Positions 1 through 8,354 of a stretch of DNA of 64,000 bases are shown one piece after another (position 1 is the first letter of the stretch; every line of letters starts with the position of its first letter). The DNA comes from Pseudanabaena frigida. Its GTDB lineage: Bacteria > Cyanobacteriota > Cyanobacteriia > Pseudanabaenales > Pseudanabaenaceae. Under the pieces are notes generated by a model. That model worked only from the letters and a program-made list of their open reading frames with translations, was not told the origin of the DNA and ran no database searches. The translations under genes and the position numbers were made by a program. The stretch lies in contig QBML01000024.1 of assembly GCA_003242085.1 (NCBI GenBank), positions 19,546-83,545 on the forward strand, written 5' to 3'.

Positions 1-2
1 TA

Positions 3-365
3 TTAGAACGTGTCGGTATTTCGCAACAAGCTCATAAATATCCATTACAGTTATCAGGTGGACAGCAGCAACGAGTGGCGATCGCTAGAGCCTTAGCCAT
101 GCAGCCAAAAATTATGCTCTTTGATGAGCCGACCTCAGCACTCGATCCTGAGATGGTGCGCGAAGTTTTGGATGTTATGCGATCGCTTGCAAATTCAGGA
201 ATGACGATGGTGGTTGTCACGCACGAGGTGGGCTTTGCCCGTGAAGTTGCCGATCGCATTGTGTTTATGGATGGTGGTGTAATTGTCGAAGAGGCAACAC
301 CCGAAGAGTTTTTCCAAAATCCTAAAGAAGAACGCACGAAGAAGTTCTTGTCACAGATTTTATAG
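3..365 (+). CDS. Amino-acid ABC transporter ATP-binding protein, 3' part
   Basis: This is the C-terminal part of an ABC ATPase whose gene begins before the window. The open frame runs in from position 3. Visible motifs are the ABC signature LSGGQQQR (around nt 51-74), Walker [12 protein letters not shown], the D-loop, and the switch His in [10 protein letters not shown]. The tail ([15 protein letters not shown], ending FLSQIL) is typical of the polar amino-acid uptake group (GlnQ/HisP-like), which powers a periplasmic-binding-protein-dependent importer. The GTG at 75 is internal to the ABC domain and is not a real start. The substrate cannot be told from this fragment. Confidence 0.9.
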   Translation, partial: LERVGISQQAHKYPLQLSGGQQQRVAIARALAMQPKIMLFDEPTSALDPEMVREVLDVMRSLANSGMTMVVVTHEVGFAREVADRIVFMDGGVIVEEATPEEFFQNPKEERTKKFLSQIL

Positions 366-457
366 AAAACTTGCTTATTGGGGTATTTTAAATTTGTCCT
401 TATCGGATCAGAGACATTCCATATTCATTCTTGTGACTAACGCAAGATCAAAAAACT

Positions 458-3286
458 ATGAACGATGTTCCATCATCACAGTTTAAAGGTCAGCAGACAC
501 TAGCAGCGATCGCCTTTTCGGATGTCGTAGGATTTAGCGCCCGCATGGGTAAAGATGAATTACATACCCTAGAACTAGTCGAGCGAGATTTTCGCAGCAT
601 GACTAACTGGTGTCAAAAGTTTGATGGCAAAGTACTAAAAACAACTGGGGATGGCTTGCTGATGTACTTTACCAGTGCGGTACAAGCAGTCGCTTGTGCC
701 TATACTATCCAAAATGAGTTTGCAAATTTAGCACAATCCTTACCCTCAAATGATGTTTTAGTACATCGCATCGGTATTCATTTAGGTGATGTCTTTTTTA
801 ATGATGTGGATGTGATGGGCAATGGAGTAAATATTGCTGCGCGTTTACAAGCTCAAGCTGAAGTAGGTGGAATTTGCATTTCGCAAACAGTTTATGATGT
901 CGTCAAGAATCGATTAGATTTAGAAGTTACCTATTTAGGGGAATTAAAGCTCAAAAATATTCAAGAAGCGATCGCTGCCTATCAAGTTTTACTTCCATCA
1001 ACAAAATTGAGAGAGGTGCAGCCAGTTTCACAGAGTAGCTCTGTTGATTCAAGTAAGATAACTGTAGCTAAGAAGCCTACAAAACAGGATTATCGGTATC
1101 GACAGATTTTGCTTAATAAGGTCAGAGTGTTTTGGATTGAAGGTGTTTTGGAAACTTCTTTATATGGCAAAGCACTTATTGAACTGGGATTACAAACTCG
1201 TCTAGATGCTTTAGAACATCCTTGGCAGATAGATTGGGAAACTCCTGAAGATGCTAGAAGACCTTTACCTGTTGGTACAAAAGGAATTAATCAATTCGAT
1301 CGCTTAGGTATGGGTAGAACACTCTTGATTTTGGGCGATCCTGGGGCAGGTAAGACTACAACCCTCTTAGAAATTACACGCGAGTTAGTTGCCCGTGCGG
1401 AAACAGATGTTGAGCAAACCATACCTGTTGTGTTTAACTTATCTTCTTGGCTAGACGGTCAAAAGCTTGCTGATTGGATAGTACAAGAGTTGGATACAAA
1501 ATATCAAGTTCCCCAAAAAATTGGTCGAAATTGGGTGATAGAACAGCAGATTTTACCGATGTTAGATGGTCTTGATGAAGTTAGTGTCGAGCGGCGTAAT
1601 GCTTGTGTAGAAGCGATCAATCAGTTTCATGATGAGTATCGAGAAACGGAGCTTATCACTTGTAGTCGTATTCAAGATTATGAGGCATTGACAAAACGGC
1701 TCCAATTTCAAGGTGCGATTTTTATTCAGCCACTGAGCGAAGAGCAGATTTATCAATACTTTGAGCATCTTGGTACAGAGCTTGAAGGTGTAAGAGAAAT
1801 GCTGCAAACTGATGCGAAGCTGTTGGAGTTGGCAAAATCTCCTCTGATGGTAAATATCATGGCGATCGCTTATCGAGGATTGTCTGTTACCGATTTAATC
1901 AAGATGAGTTTGACCGACAATCACGTTGAGCATCTATTTGACACCTATATAGAACGCATGTTAAAACGACGCTCTTCTAAGCAATATTCTGCTAAAAAGA
2001 CAAAGCGCTGGTTGCATTGGTTATCACTAAAAATGTTCTTAAATTCTCAATCAATCTTCCTAATTGAACGTCTTCAACCTGATATGTTGCAGCATTGGAG
2101 TCAGCAATGCTTTTATCGATTAGGAGTCGGCATTATTACAGGTATTTTGTTTGGTCTTCTATTTGCGTTCATGTACAGCGTTGTATTTGCTTTGCCATTG
2201 TTTTCGGCTATTGCTGCACCGAGTTTTAAATTATCTTTCGATGAGCGATTATTAGGTTTCAAACAAATTCTATCCTTAAGTGTGTTTATTCTAGGAGTCA
2301 CTATACTTACGATCTCTCTAATTAGTACTTTGTGGTGCAGCAATATAGGGGTAATGGATGAGATTAAACTAATTGAAAGGCTGAGATGGTCACTCAGAAG
2401 AATTATTATAATTGCATCAATTTCTGCAATTATAGGGGTTTTTGTAAGTCCTTGGCTGTCTCTTAGTCTTGGTATAAGTATAGCTCTTAGTATTGGTCAG
2501 ATTAGGTCAGATATAGAAACAAAGGTAGTTCCCAATCAAGGTGTGTGGGGAACATTAGCTAATACTCAATATTTATTGTTCGTTCTAATATTGAATAGTG
2601 CGATTTCTATTAGCATAATTTATTACATGTTCTCTAGCTTTTTTTATATGAACGTTTTTGATGGTGAGGCATATTGGGCATTTTACATTTGTTTAGGAGC
2701 GATTACTGGATTAGTTTGGGTTGCTCGAAGTCAAGCTGTATTTGCAGGGATTGCTGCAATTCAACACTTTGTACTTAGAGTGATTCTCTGGACAAATGGC
2801 TATATCCCTTGGAACTATGCAAGTTTTTTAAATTATGCAACAAATTGTATTTTGCTTCAAAAAGTTGGTGGAGGATATGTTTTCATCCATCGTAGTTTAC
2901 TAGAGCATTTCACAGCGCTTCCAATCAATCAATATAATTATAAAACCTCCACAACAAATACTTCTATTTTTGCTAATTCCGATGCAAGTGAGAATAGAAG
3001 TAATAATCTACTTCATTCTCAAACCTCTTTTCTCCAAAAATATGGTAAGTTTTTACTGAATCTTCCTTGGGTTTTGATTGCAATTATTGTATACTTTATC
3101 ATTAGCATTTTTTCTAGCAATGGTCCACCAACTGAATGTAGCATCAGCACTATATCTGAGATAAAAGCTGGTATTGTCAAGACTGCAACGTTTGCACCTA
3201 GTACTGATTGCGAAATGATGAGACAACTTGCAGAAGAAGGCAAACCACTTCCAACCATTGCTCCTGCTGTAAAGCCTTCTCCGTAG
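458..3286 (+). CDS. Adenylate cyclase-NACHT NTPase-multispan membrane protein
   Basis: This 942-residue protein joins three modules. Residues ~14-185 form a class III nucleotidyl cyclase domain. It has both metal Asp (D22 in FSDVVGFS, D65 in KTTGDG), the adenine-selecting pair K61/D118, and transition-state residues N125 and R129 in GNGVNIAAR, so it should make cAMP. A linker of a type common in cyanobacterial NACHT proteins (VFWIEGVLE...ALEHPW) leads to a NACHT/STAND NTPase with Walker A GDPGAGKT (293-300) and Walker B MLDGLDE (368-374). From about residue 545 there are roughly seven hydrophobic segments, so the C-terminal part lies in the membrane. STAND proteins act as ligand-triggered oligomerising switches; coupling to cAMP and to membrane action is inference. 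The gene stands alone with spacers on both sides. Confidence 0.85.
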   Translation: MNDVPSSQFKGQQTLAAIAFSDVVGFSARMGKDELHTLELVERDFRSMTNWCQKFDGKVLKTTGDGLLMYFTSAVQAVACAYTIQNEFANLAQSLPSNDVLVHRIGIHLGDVFFNDVDVMGNGVNIAARLQAQAEVGGICISQTVYDVVKNRLDLEVTYLGELKLKNIQEAIAAYQVLLPSTKLREVQPVSQSSSVDSSKITVAKKPTKQDYRYRQILLNKVRVFWIEGVLETSLYGKALIELGLQTRLDALEHPWQIDWETPEDARRPLPVGTKGINQFDRLGMGRTLLILGDPGAGKTTTLLEITRELVARAETDVEQTIPVVFNLSSWLDGQKLADWIVQELDTKYQVPQKIGRNWVIEQQILPMLDGLDEVSVERRNACVEAINQFHDEYRETELITCSRIQDYEALTKRLQFQGAIFIQPLSEEQIYQYFEHLGTELEGVREMLQTDAKLLELAKSPLMVNIMAIAYRGLSVTDLIKMSLTDNHVEHLFDTYIERMLKRRSSKQYSAKKTKRWLHWLSLKMFLNSQSIFLIERLQPDMLQHWSQQCFYRLGVGIITGILFGLLFAFMYSVVFALPLFSAIAAPSFKLSFDERLLGFKQILSLSVFILGVTILTISLISTLWCSNIGVMDEIKLIERLRWSLRRIIIIASISAIIGVFVSPWLSLSLGISIALSIGQIRSDIETKVVPNQGVWGTLANTQYLLFVLILNSAISISIIYYMFSSFFYMNVFDGEAYWAFYICLGAITGLVWVARSQAVFAGIAAIQHFVLRVILWTNGYIPWNYASFLNYATNCILLQKVGGGYVFIHRSLLEHFTALPINQYNYKTSTTNTSIFANSDASENRSNNLLHSQTSFLQKYGKFLLNLPWVLIAIIVYFIISIFSSNGPPTECSISTISEIKAGIVKTATFAPSTDCEMMRQLAEEGKPLPTIAPAVKPSP

Positions 3287-3477
3287 TTGATGTAAGTTTA
3301 TAGAAATTCCCAATAGATATGGTTTCGCTAAAACAATAATAGCAATCAATACAAATGACAATTCAGCTGCATTCACCACTAAAATTAGCGATTTATGTAC
3401 CTGAATTTGTCTAACAATCTAATCTTAGCGACTAGAAATCAGGGATAATTACAGAGAAAATACGAGAAACCTGTAGT

Positions 3478-4662
3478 ATGTACGATTTCATTATCATTGG
3501 TGGCGGAATTGTTGGACTGGCAACGGGAATGACTTTGAGTCAACGTCATCCTCATGCAAAATTACTAATTATCGAGAAAGAGAGCCAATGGTCATTTCAC
3601 CAAACGGGCAACAATAGTGGAGTCATTCACTCTGGCATTTACTATAAGCCAGGAAGTTTTAAAGCAAAATTTTGCCGTGACGGTAACAACTCCATGGTTA
3701 AATTTTGCCAAGAGCATGGAATTGACCATGAAATATGCGGCAAAGTCATCGTGGCAACAAATCCACAAGAATTGCCTTTACTAGAGGATCTCTATCAAAG
3801 AGGTTTAAATAATAATATCGAAGTAGCAAAAATTAGTGCTGAGGAAGTGCGAGAAGTCGAGCCTCATGTTCTTTGTCTGGCTGGATTGCGCGTTTTCTCT
3901 ACTGGAATTGTCAACTACCGACAAGTAAGTCAAAAACTTGCTGATTTAATTCGCGATCGCGGTGGTGAACTATTGCTAAACACCAAAGTTACGCAGATTG
4001 AGGATATTCCAGAAGGTAAAGCAATCATTACTGATAAAGGGACATTCAAGACTCGGACGATTATCAATTGTGGTGGACTACAGAGCGATCGCCTTGCCAA
4101 ATTAGGGAATGTCGATCCGCAGGCGCAGATTATTCCTTTTCGCGGTGAATATTATGAGCTAAAACCCGAAAAGCGCTACTTAGTAAAAACGCTGATCTAT
4201 CCCGTTCCCAATCCTAATTTCCCATTTCTAGGCGTTCATTTTACCAAAATGATTGATGGCAGCGTTCATGCGGGACCAAATGCTGTTCTTAGTTTCAAAC
4301 GAGAAGGATATAAAAAGACGGACTTCGACCTTAAAGATGTTATCGAAGTTTTCTCATATCCCGGCTTTTGGAAACTTGCAGCTAAACATTCTCAAGATGG
4401 CATTCAAGAGATCGTCCGTTCTTTTAGTAAGCAAGCATTTACCCATAGTCTGCAACAACTAATTCCAGAAGTACAAATAGATGATTTGATTCCGACTCAC
4501 TCAGGCGTTAGAGCGCAAGCACTTAAACCTAATGGGCAATTGGTTGATGATTTTCTAATTATTAAAGATCGAAAATCTGTTCATGTTTGTAATGCACCAT
4601 CTCCTGCGGCTACTTCTTCTTTAGAGATTGGCAAAGCAGTTGTAGAAGAAATCTCTTTCTAA
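3478..4662 (+). CDS. lhgO: L-2-hydroxyglutarate oxidase (LhgO family)
   Basis: This FAD-dependent oxidoreductase is predicted to oxidise L-2-hydroxyglutarate to 2-oxoglutarate, which recovers a by-product of central metabolism. The 394 residues open with the dinucleotide-binding motif IIGGGIVGLATG and a following acidic strand end (LLIIEKE). The stretch HQTGNNSGVIHSGIYY is the characteristic LhgO/DAO-family block near residues 42-57. The C-terminus HSGVRAQAL and APSPAATSSLEIG closes the FAD site. Length matches the family. The ATG at 3478 follows directly on an untranslated stretch with no strong ribosome-binding site. The next gene begins 17 nt after its stop, so co-transcription with the kinase is possible. 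Confidence 0.9.
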   Translation: MYDFIIIGGGIVGLATGMTLSQRHPHAKLLIIEKESQWSFHQTGNNSGVIHSGIYYKPGSFKAKFCRDGNNSMVKFCQEHGIDHEICGKVIVATNPQELPLLEDLYQRGLNNNIEVAKISAEEVREVEPHVLCLAGLRVFSTGIVNYRQVSQKLADLIRDRGGELLLNTKVTQIEDIPEGKAIITDKGTFKTRTIINCGGLQSDRLAKLGNVDPQAQIIPFRGEYYELKPEKRYLVKTLIYPVPNPNFPFLGVHFTKMIDGSVHAGPNAVLSFKREGYKKTDFDLKDVIEVFSYPGFWKLAAKHSQDGIQEIVRSFSKQAFTHSLQQLIPEVQIDDLIPTHSGVRAQALKPNGQLVDDFLIIKDRKSVHVCNAPSPAATSSLEIGKAVVEEISF

Positions 4663-4679
4663 AAACAATCTCTAGATTT

Positions 4680-6368
4680 ATGAGCTATTGTCTTAATCCT
4701 AATTGTCAAAAGCCAGAGAATCAGGATAGCGCCAAGTTTTGTCAGACTTGTAATGCAAATATGTTGGTAGGCGATCGCTATCGGTCTGTCACATTATTAG
4801 GGCAAGGAGGCTTTGGGCGAACATTTTTAGCGATCGATGAGCTAAAACCCTCAAAGCCATTTTGTGTAATCAAGCAATTCTCATCGCAAGGACTGGAAAT
4901 CAATCAATATCAACAAGCTGCTGAACTTTTTCAACAGGAGGTTATTCGTCTTGATGAGTTAGGACGTCATTCTCAAATCCCCGAATTGGTTGCCCATTAC
5001 CAGAAGGAGAACTGTCAATACCTCGTCCAAGAATTTATTTCTGGACAAAATCTTGCAGGAGAGTTGAAAGAACAAGGAGCTTTTAATCAGCACAAGATCA
5101 GACAATTGCTAAACAATTTATTGCCTGTTATCCAATTTATCCACACTCATAATGTCATTCATCGCGATATCAAGCCAGAAAATATTATTCGGCGTAAAAG
5201 CCCAAATCTTCGAATTGGTGTGCTGACAGATGAACTGGTTCTTGTAGACTTTGGTGCAGCAAAATATGCGATCGCTTCGTCTGCTATGCGAGTGGAAACC
5301 AGTATTGGTAGTCCTGAATTTGCAGCACCAGAGCAGACCAGAGGAAAGGCTCTTTTTAACAGTGATTTGTATAGTTTGGGTGTCACTTGTATCCATCTAT
5401 TAACACAAGCCTCTCCTTTTGAGTTGATGGATATCGATCGCAATTGGGTTTGGCGCGATTATCTCAATGGCAATACTGTCAGTAACGATCTTGGTAAAAT
5501 TCTCGATAAGCTAATTGCGATCGTCCCCAGTCAAAGATATCAGTCTGCTGATGAGGTTCTCAAAGATCTAAGTCCTCAAAGTGCGATCGTCATCAATAAA
5601 GATGACTCTCCTCAATTTCCTGCTATTTCGCCTCCGCCATCGATTCACGAAGATCTTGGAGATGGCATTATTTTAGAAATGACATCCATTCCTTCGGGAG
5701 AATTTGTCATGGGTTCTCCTGATTACGAAGAAGCCCACGAAAATAATGAAAGTCCTCAACATCTAGTCAAGATACCTCCTTTCTTCATGGGTACTTTCCT
5801 GATTACACAGGCTCAGTTTCGAGCGATTATGAATGCTAGTCCTTCCTATATGGTTGGTGGCGATCGTCCTGTTGAATGTGTCTCTTGGAATGCAGTAGTT
5901 GAGTTCTGTACGATCCTATCTCAAAAGACAGGGCGCAAATACCGATTGCCCAGTGAAGCCGAATGGGAATATGCTTGCCGTGCTGGAACTAGGACTCCTT
6001 TCCACTTTGGTGATGGTATCAATACTGACCTAGCGAACTATGATGGCAGATATATCTATCGTGCTGGCTCAAGAGGTGAATATCGTCAAACTACTACACC
6101 TGTAGGAACTTTTCCACCGAATGCCTTTGGTCTCTACGATATGCATGGCAATGTTTGGGAGTGGTGCCAAGATTTCTGGCATGATGATTATATTGGTGCT
6201 CCTACTGATGGAAGTGCATGGGAAAGAGGAAGAAGTTCTATTTATCGAGTATTACGGGGTGGCTCGTGGTATGGATATCCTTGGTATTGTCGTTCTGCAG
6301 CGCGTGGTCGAGGTAAACAGGGTGACTGGAAACTTTATTATGGATTTCGGGTGGCTTTAACTCTTTAG
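4680..6368 (+). CDS. Serine/threonine protein kinase with C-terminal SUMF1 (FGE-sulfatase) domain
   Basis: The protein (562 residues) begins with a small zinc ribbon (C4, C9, C21, C24). A eukaryotic-type kinase domain follows, with G-loop LGQGGFGRTF, catalytic HRDIKPENI, DFG (VDFGAAKYA) and activation/APE segment GSPEFAAPEQ, so it looks active. The C-terminal ~230 residues form a formylglycine-generating-enzyme-like (SUMF1) domain, with GEFVMGSPDYEE, RLPSEAEWEYACRAG, YDMHGNVWEWC and LRGGSW. In bacteria this fold is mostly used for binding or for modifying partner proteins. Kinase-SUMF1 fusions are frequent in cyanobacteria; targets are unknown. No transmembrane segment is evident, so it is likely cytosolic. 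A decayed piece of a similar kinase gene lies at the right end of the window (63938-63968). Confidence 0.9.
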   Translation: MSYCLNPNCQKPENQDSAKFCQTCNANMLVGDRYRSVTLLGQGGFGRTFLAIDELKPSKPFCVIKQFSSQGLEINQYQQAAELFQQEVIRLDELGRHSQIPELVAHYQKENCQYLVQEFISGQNLAGELKEQGAFNQHKIRQLLNNLLPVIQFIHTHNVIHRDIKPENIIRRKSPNLRIGVLTDELVLVDFGAAKYAIASSAMRVETSIGSPEFAAPEQTRGKALFNSDLYSLGVTCIHLLTQASPFELMDIDRNWVWRDYLNGNTVSNDLGKILDKLIAIVPSQRYQSADEVLKDLSPQSAIVINKDDSPQFPAISPPPSIHEDLGDGIILEMTSIPSGEFVMGSPDYEEAHENNESPQHLVKIPPFFMGTFLITQAQFRAIMNASPSYMVGGDRPVECVSWNAVVEFCTILSQKTGRKYRLPSEAEWEYACRAGTRTPFHFGDGINTDLANYDGRYIYRAGSRGEYRQTTTPVGTFPPNAFGLYDMHGNVWEWCQDFWHDDYIGAPTDGSAWERGRSSIYRVLRGGSWYGYPWYCRSAARGRGKQGDWKLYYGFRVALTL

Positions 6369-6632
6369 AAAGTATTTATATAACTATAATCACTCTTATT
6401 TAGAACGTAAGCCAACGAGAGTTCAACGGAGTGGACAAGGGGAAAAGAGAAGCTGAGACTAGGTTTGAAGAAATAAAAGCCTCAACAATACGAACAATAT
6501 GGTATCGTAATTGAACATCACGCAAATCTTCTGTGAAGTAGATGATTGTTGCCAAAAGTTTGAAAAGCAATGGCAAGAGCAATCGATGTTGGCATCAATG
6601 ATAGGAGAAAAAAAGTCGGTCAAGAATGAGAC

Positions 6633-6737
6633 TCAGTGAAGTGATGACGATACAACGATTAAGGCAAATTTGATTACCTCTAAGCGATCGCTATTCGGCA
6701 TTTGTTTGATTGCTTCTAAAATTTGAGTTTTAATCAT
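6633..6737 (-). pseudogene. Truncated antitoxin-like gene start (34 codons)
   Basis: Minus-strand reading from the ATG at 6737 gives MIKTQILEAIKQMP followed by NSDRLEVIKFAL, then a short unrelated tail and a TGA. The first ~27 residues look like the N-terminus of small cyanobacterial antitoxin proteins, which open with a helix ending in an 'LEAI..MP...RLEVI' pattern. The body of such a protein is missing, and no toxin frame follows. I read it as a broken remnant; it could also be a chance short ORF. Confidence 0.4.
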
Positions 6738-6925
6738 AGTTTTTTGAATAAGCTAGAATAAAAAATCGCCTCTTCTAACCACAAATTAAGATCGTGATCG
6801 CACAGCATGGATTTTCGCTCGATAGTCTGAGTCATAGTTTTAGACGATGCGATACAGCATTTACAAATTATATTCCAAACGCATAGAACAAGTGGCTTAA
6901 GTCACTTCTTGCCCTGTTGTTAAAT

Positions 6926-6968
6926 TTACTCAATACTATTCAGAGTCACAAAGCCTTGATACTGAGTG
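6926..6968 (-). pseudogene. Decayed duplicate of the putA 3' end
   Basis: The minus strand encodes NTQYQGFVTLNSIE then a stop, against NTQRQGFAPLDGIE then a stop at the true end of putA (8355-8396). The nucleotide match is about 40 of 50 and runs from TTACTCAAT at 6926. The match at 8355 lies 1,429 nt away, on the other side of the HEPN gene. No upstream putA sequence is present here, so this is a displaced or duplicated gene end rather than a second gene. Confidence 0.75.
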
Positions 6969-6975
6969 TTTTAGG

Positions 6976-8280
6976 CTATTTTCTAAGCAATAACTCCCAA
7001 CCAAAACTTTTATGATAGGGACGTTCTTTCTTCTCAATCTCCGACAACCAAAAAATTGTATTCCGATATAATTTTGCAAGCTCATTATTGAGATCGCCAA
7101 GGTTGTCAAAACTGAAATTTTTGAGGTTCTTATTAATAGAATTAGAATCTCCACCATGTACTATTGTTGACCTAATGTTATAAACTTCCTTCATAAATGT
7201 CATTGCCTCGGTAAATTCACGATTATCATCTACCGCACACAATATGGCTGCGCCATTAAGAGAGAATCTATATAATAGCTCGGCTTTATTGCTGTTCCCA
7301 TTTACAGTTTGTAACAATGATTCCCAAGCGATTACAAAATCAACGATTTGTTCTTCAGGTATACCTTCATTGAGTCCAATTAAAAATCGAGAGAAGGAAC
7401 GCTCTAAAACATTATCACCAGAAATATTTTTAACTATAGAAAATGCTTTCTTTAGATCATCAATGTCATCAGTACTTAAAACAACTTTGTCAGTAGTAAA
7501 TTTTGGAGCTGGTCTATTGACACCCATTTCACCTATTAGATTGCTGTGAAATCTTATAGGGTCAACATGAAATCTGCCATGCCGATATAACTTGATAGAC
7601 TTAATAGTATTTTCTAATTTATACCTCAAGTCATTTTGCCAATTCATATTATTATATCCAAGACTAATTGGATACTGTTCTTTAATTATTATTTCTACGT
7701 TAGAATCTGAGTAATCCAGAATGGTAGGAGAGGTTCCCAATTCAGTAATTAGAGGTTGGCGTTCATTAATAGCCTGTTTGTCAAGCTGTATCAAAGAAAT
7801 ATCTGATTCAATTTCAATTAACTCAGATTCAAGTCTTACACCATGAAGACGACCAATGAGAACAATGTCGTGCAATCCACTGTTGATGATAGCGATTAAT
7901 CTCTCTAATGCATTTATCAGTCGCGTTGGATCAAAACATCTTTCTGATAGTAAGAATGCAGATTCCATCAATCTATATACAATCTTATCTGGTTGCACTC
8001 CATAATAATCACCATAACATGAAAGCATATTTTGAATACTTTCAATGTTCTCAATATATTCTCTGAGTTGGATATAGATAGAATCATCTTTCAAAGAATG
8101 TATTGTGTAAACAATAGTGCGATTAATTTGCTCGACAGGTGAAAGTTCCATTTTTTTCCCTCTGCCATCTTCATCAATCAAAATCCATTTGTAAGTAACG
8201 CTTATATGCCTTTCAGCAAGTTTAGAATTTGCAGTTATACAAATATTATTGGCAATTTCTAGCAAATCAAAGTCATTCAC
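6976..8280 (-). CDS. Apea-like HEPN domain protein
   Basis: This 434-residue protein has a large N-terminal region that I cannot assign. Its C-terminal ~180 residues have the look of the Apea-like HEPN family, with the segment IVDFVIAWESLLQ followed by the motif RSTIVHGG. R370 and H375 form an Rx4H pair, the HEPN catalytic signature for metal-independent RNA cleavage. HEPN proteins of this kind are typical effectors or toxins in prokaryotic conflict systems. The gene is monocistronic, lies on the same strand as putA, and is flanked by putA-end sequences (6926 and 8355), which suggests it arrived as cargo. RNase activity is inferred from the motif only. Confidence 0.7.
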   Translation of the reverse strand: MNDFDLLEIANNICITANSKLAERHISVTYKWILIDEDGRGKKMELSPVEQINRTIVYTIHSLKDDSIYIQLREYIENIESIQNMLSCYGDYYGVQPDKIVYRLMESAFLLSERCFDPTRLINALERLIAIINSGLHDIVLIGRLHGVRLESELIEIESDISLIQLDKQAINERQPLITELGTSPTILDYSDSNVEIIIKEQYPISLGYNNMNWQNDLRYKLENTIKSIKLYRHGRFHVDPIRFHSNLIGEMGVNRPAPKFTTDKVVLSTDDIDDLKKAFSIVKNISGDNVLERSFSRFLIGLNEGIPEEQIVDFVIAWESLLQTVNGNSNKAELLYRFSLNGAAILCAVDDNREFTEAMTFMKEVYNIRSTIVHGGDSNSINKNLKNFSFDNLGDLNNELAKLYRNTIFWLSEIEKKERPYHKSFGWELLLRK

Positions 8281-8309
8281 AAAATCCTCATTTTAAAATA
8301 GTAAACATT

Positions 8310-8344
8310 GGGAGTTGGTGTTAAAGATCCTAACATCAACTCCC
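8310..8344 (-). terminator. Hairpin after putA
   Basis: Arms GGGAGTTGGTGTT (8310-8322) and AACATCAACTCCC (8332-8344) pair over 13 positions with one G-U/mismatch and a 9-nt loop. It lies just past the putA stop codon on the minus strand. No clear U-run follows, so it may be a weak terminator or an mRNA 3'-end stabiliser. Confidence 0.5.
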
Positions 8345-8354
8345 GTCAACTTAG

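Larger units (their letters stand above)
6369..6975. other. Decayed intergenic region
   Basis: About 600 nt hold no intact gene. I can identify two gene remnants on the minus strand: a 34-codon antitoxin-like start (6633-6737) and a decayed copy of the putA 3' end (6926-6968). A 60-codon minus-strand frame (6400-6582) has no recognisable motif. The patchwork suggests repeated insertion and loss. Confidence 0.5.

Noticed and set aside
6400..6582. 60-codon minus-strand frame as a transposase remnant
   Set aside because: I could not find any transposase motif or terminal inverted repeats; the idea rests only on the decayed look of the area.
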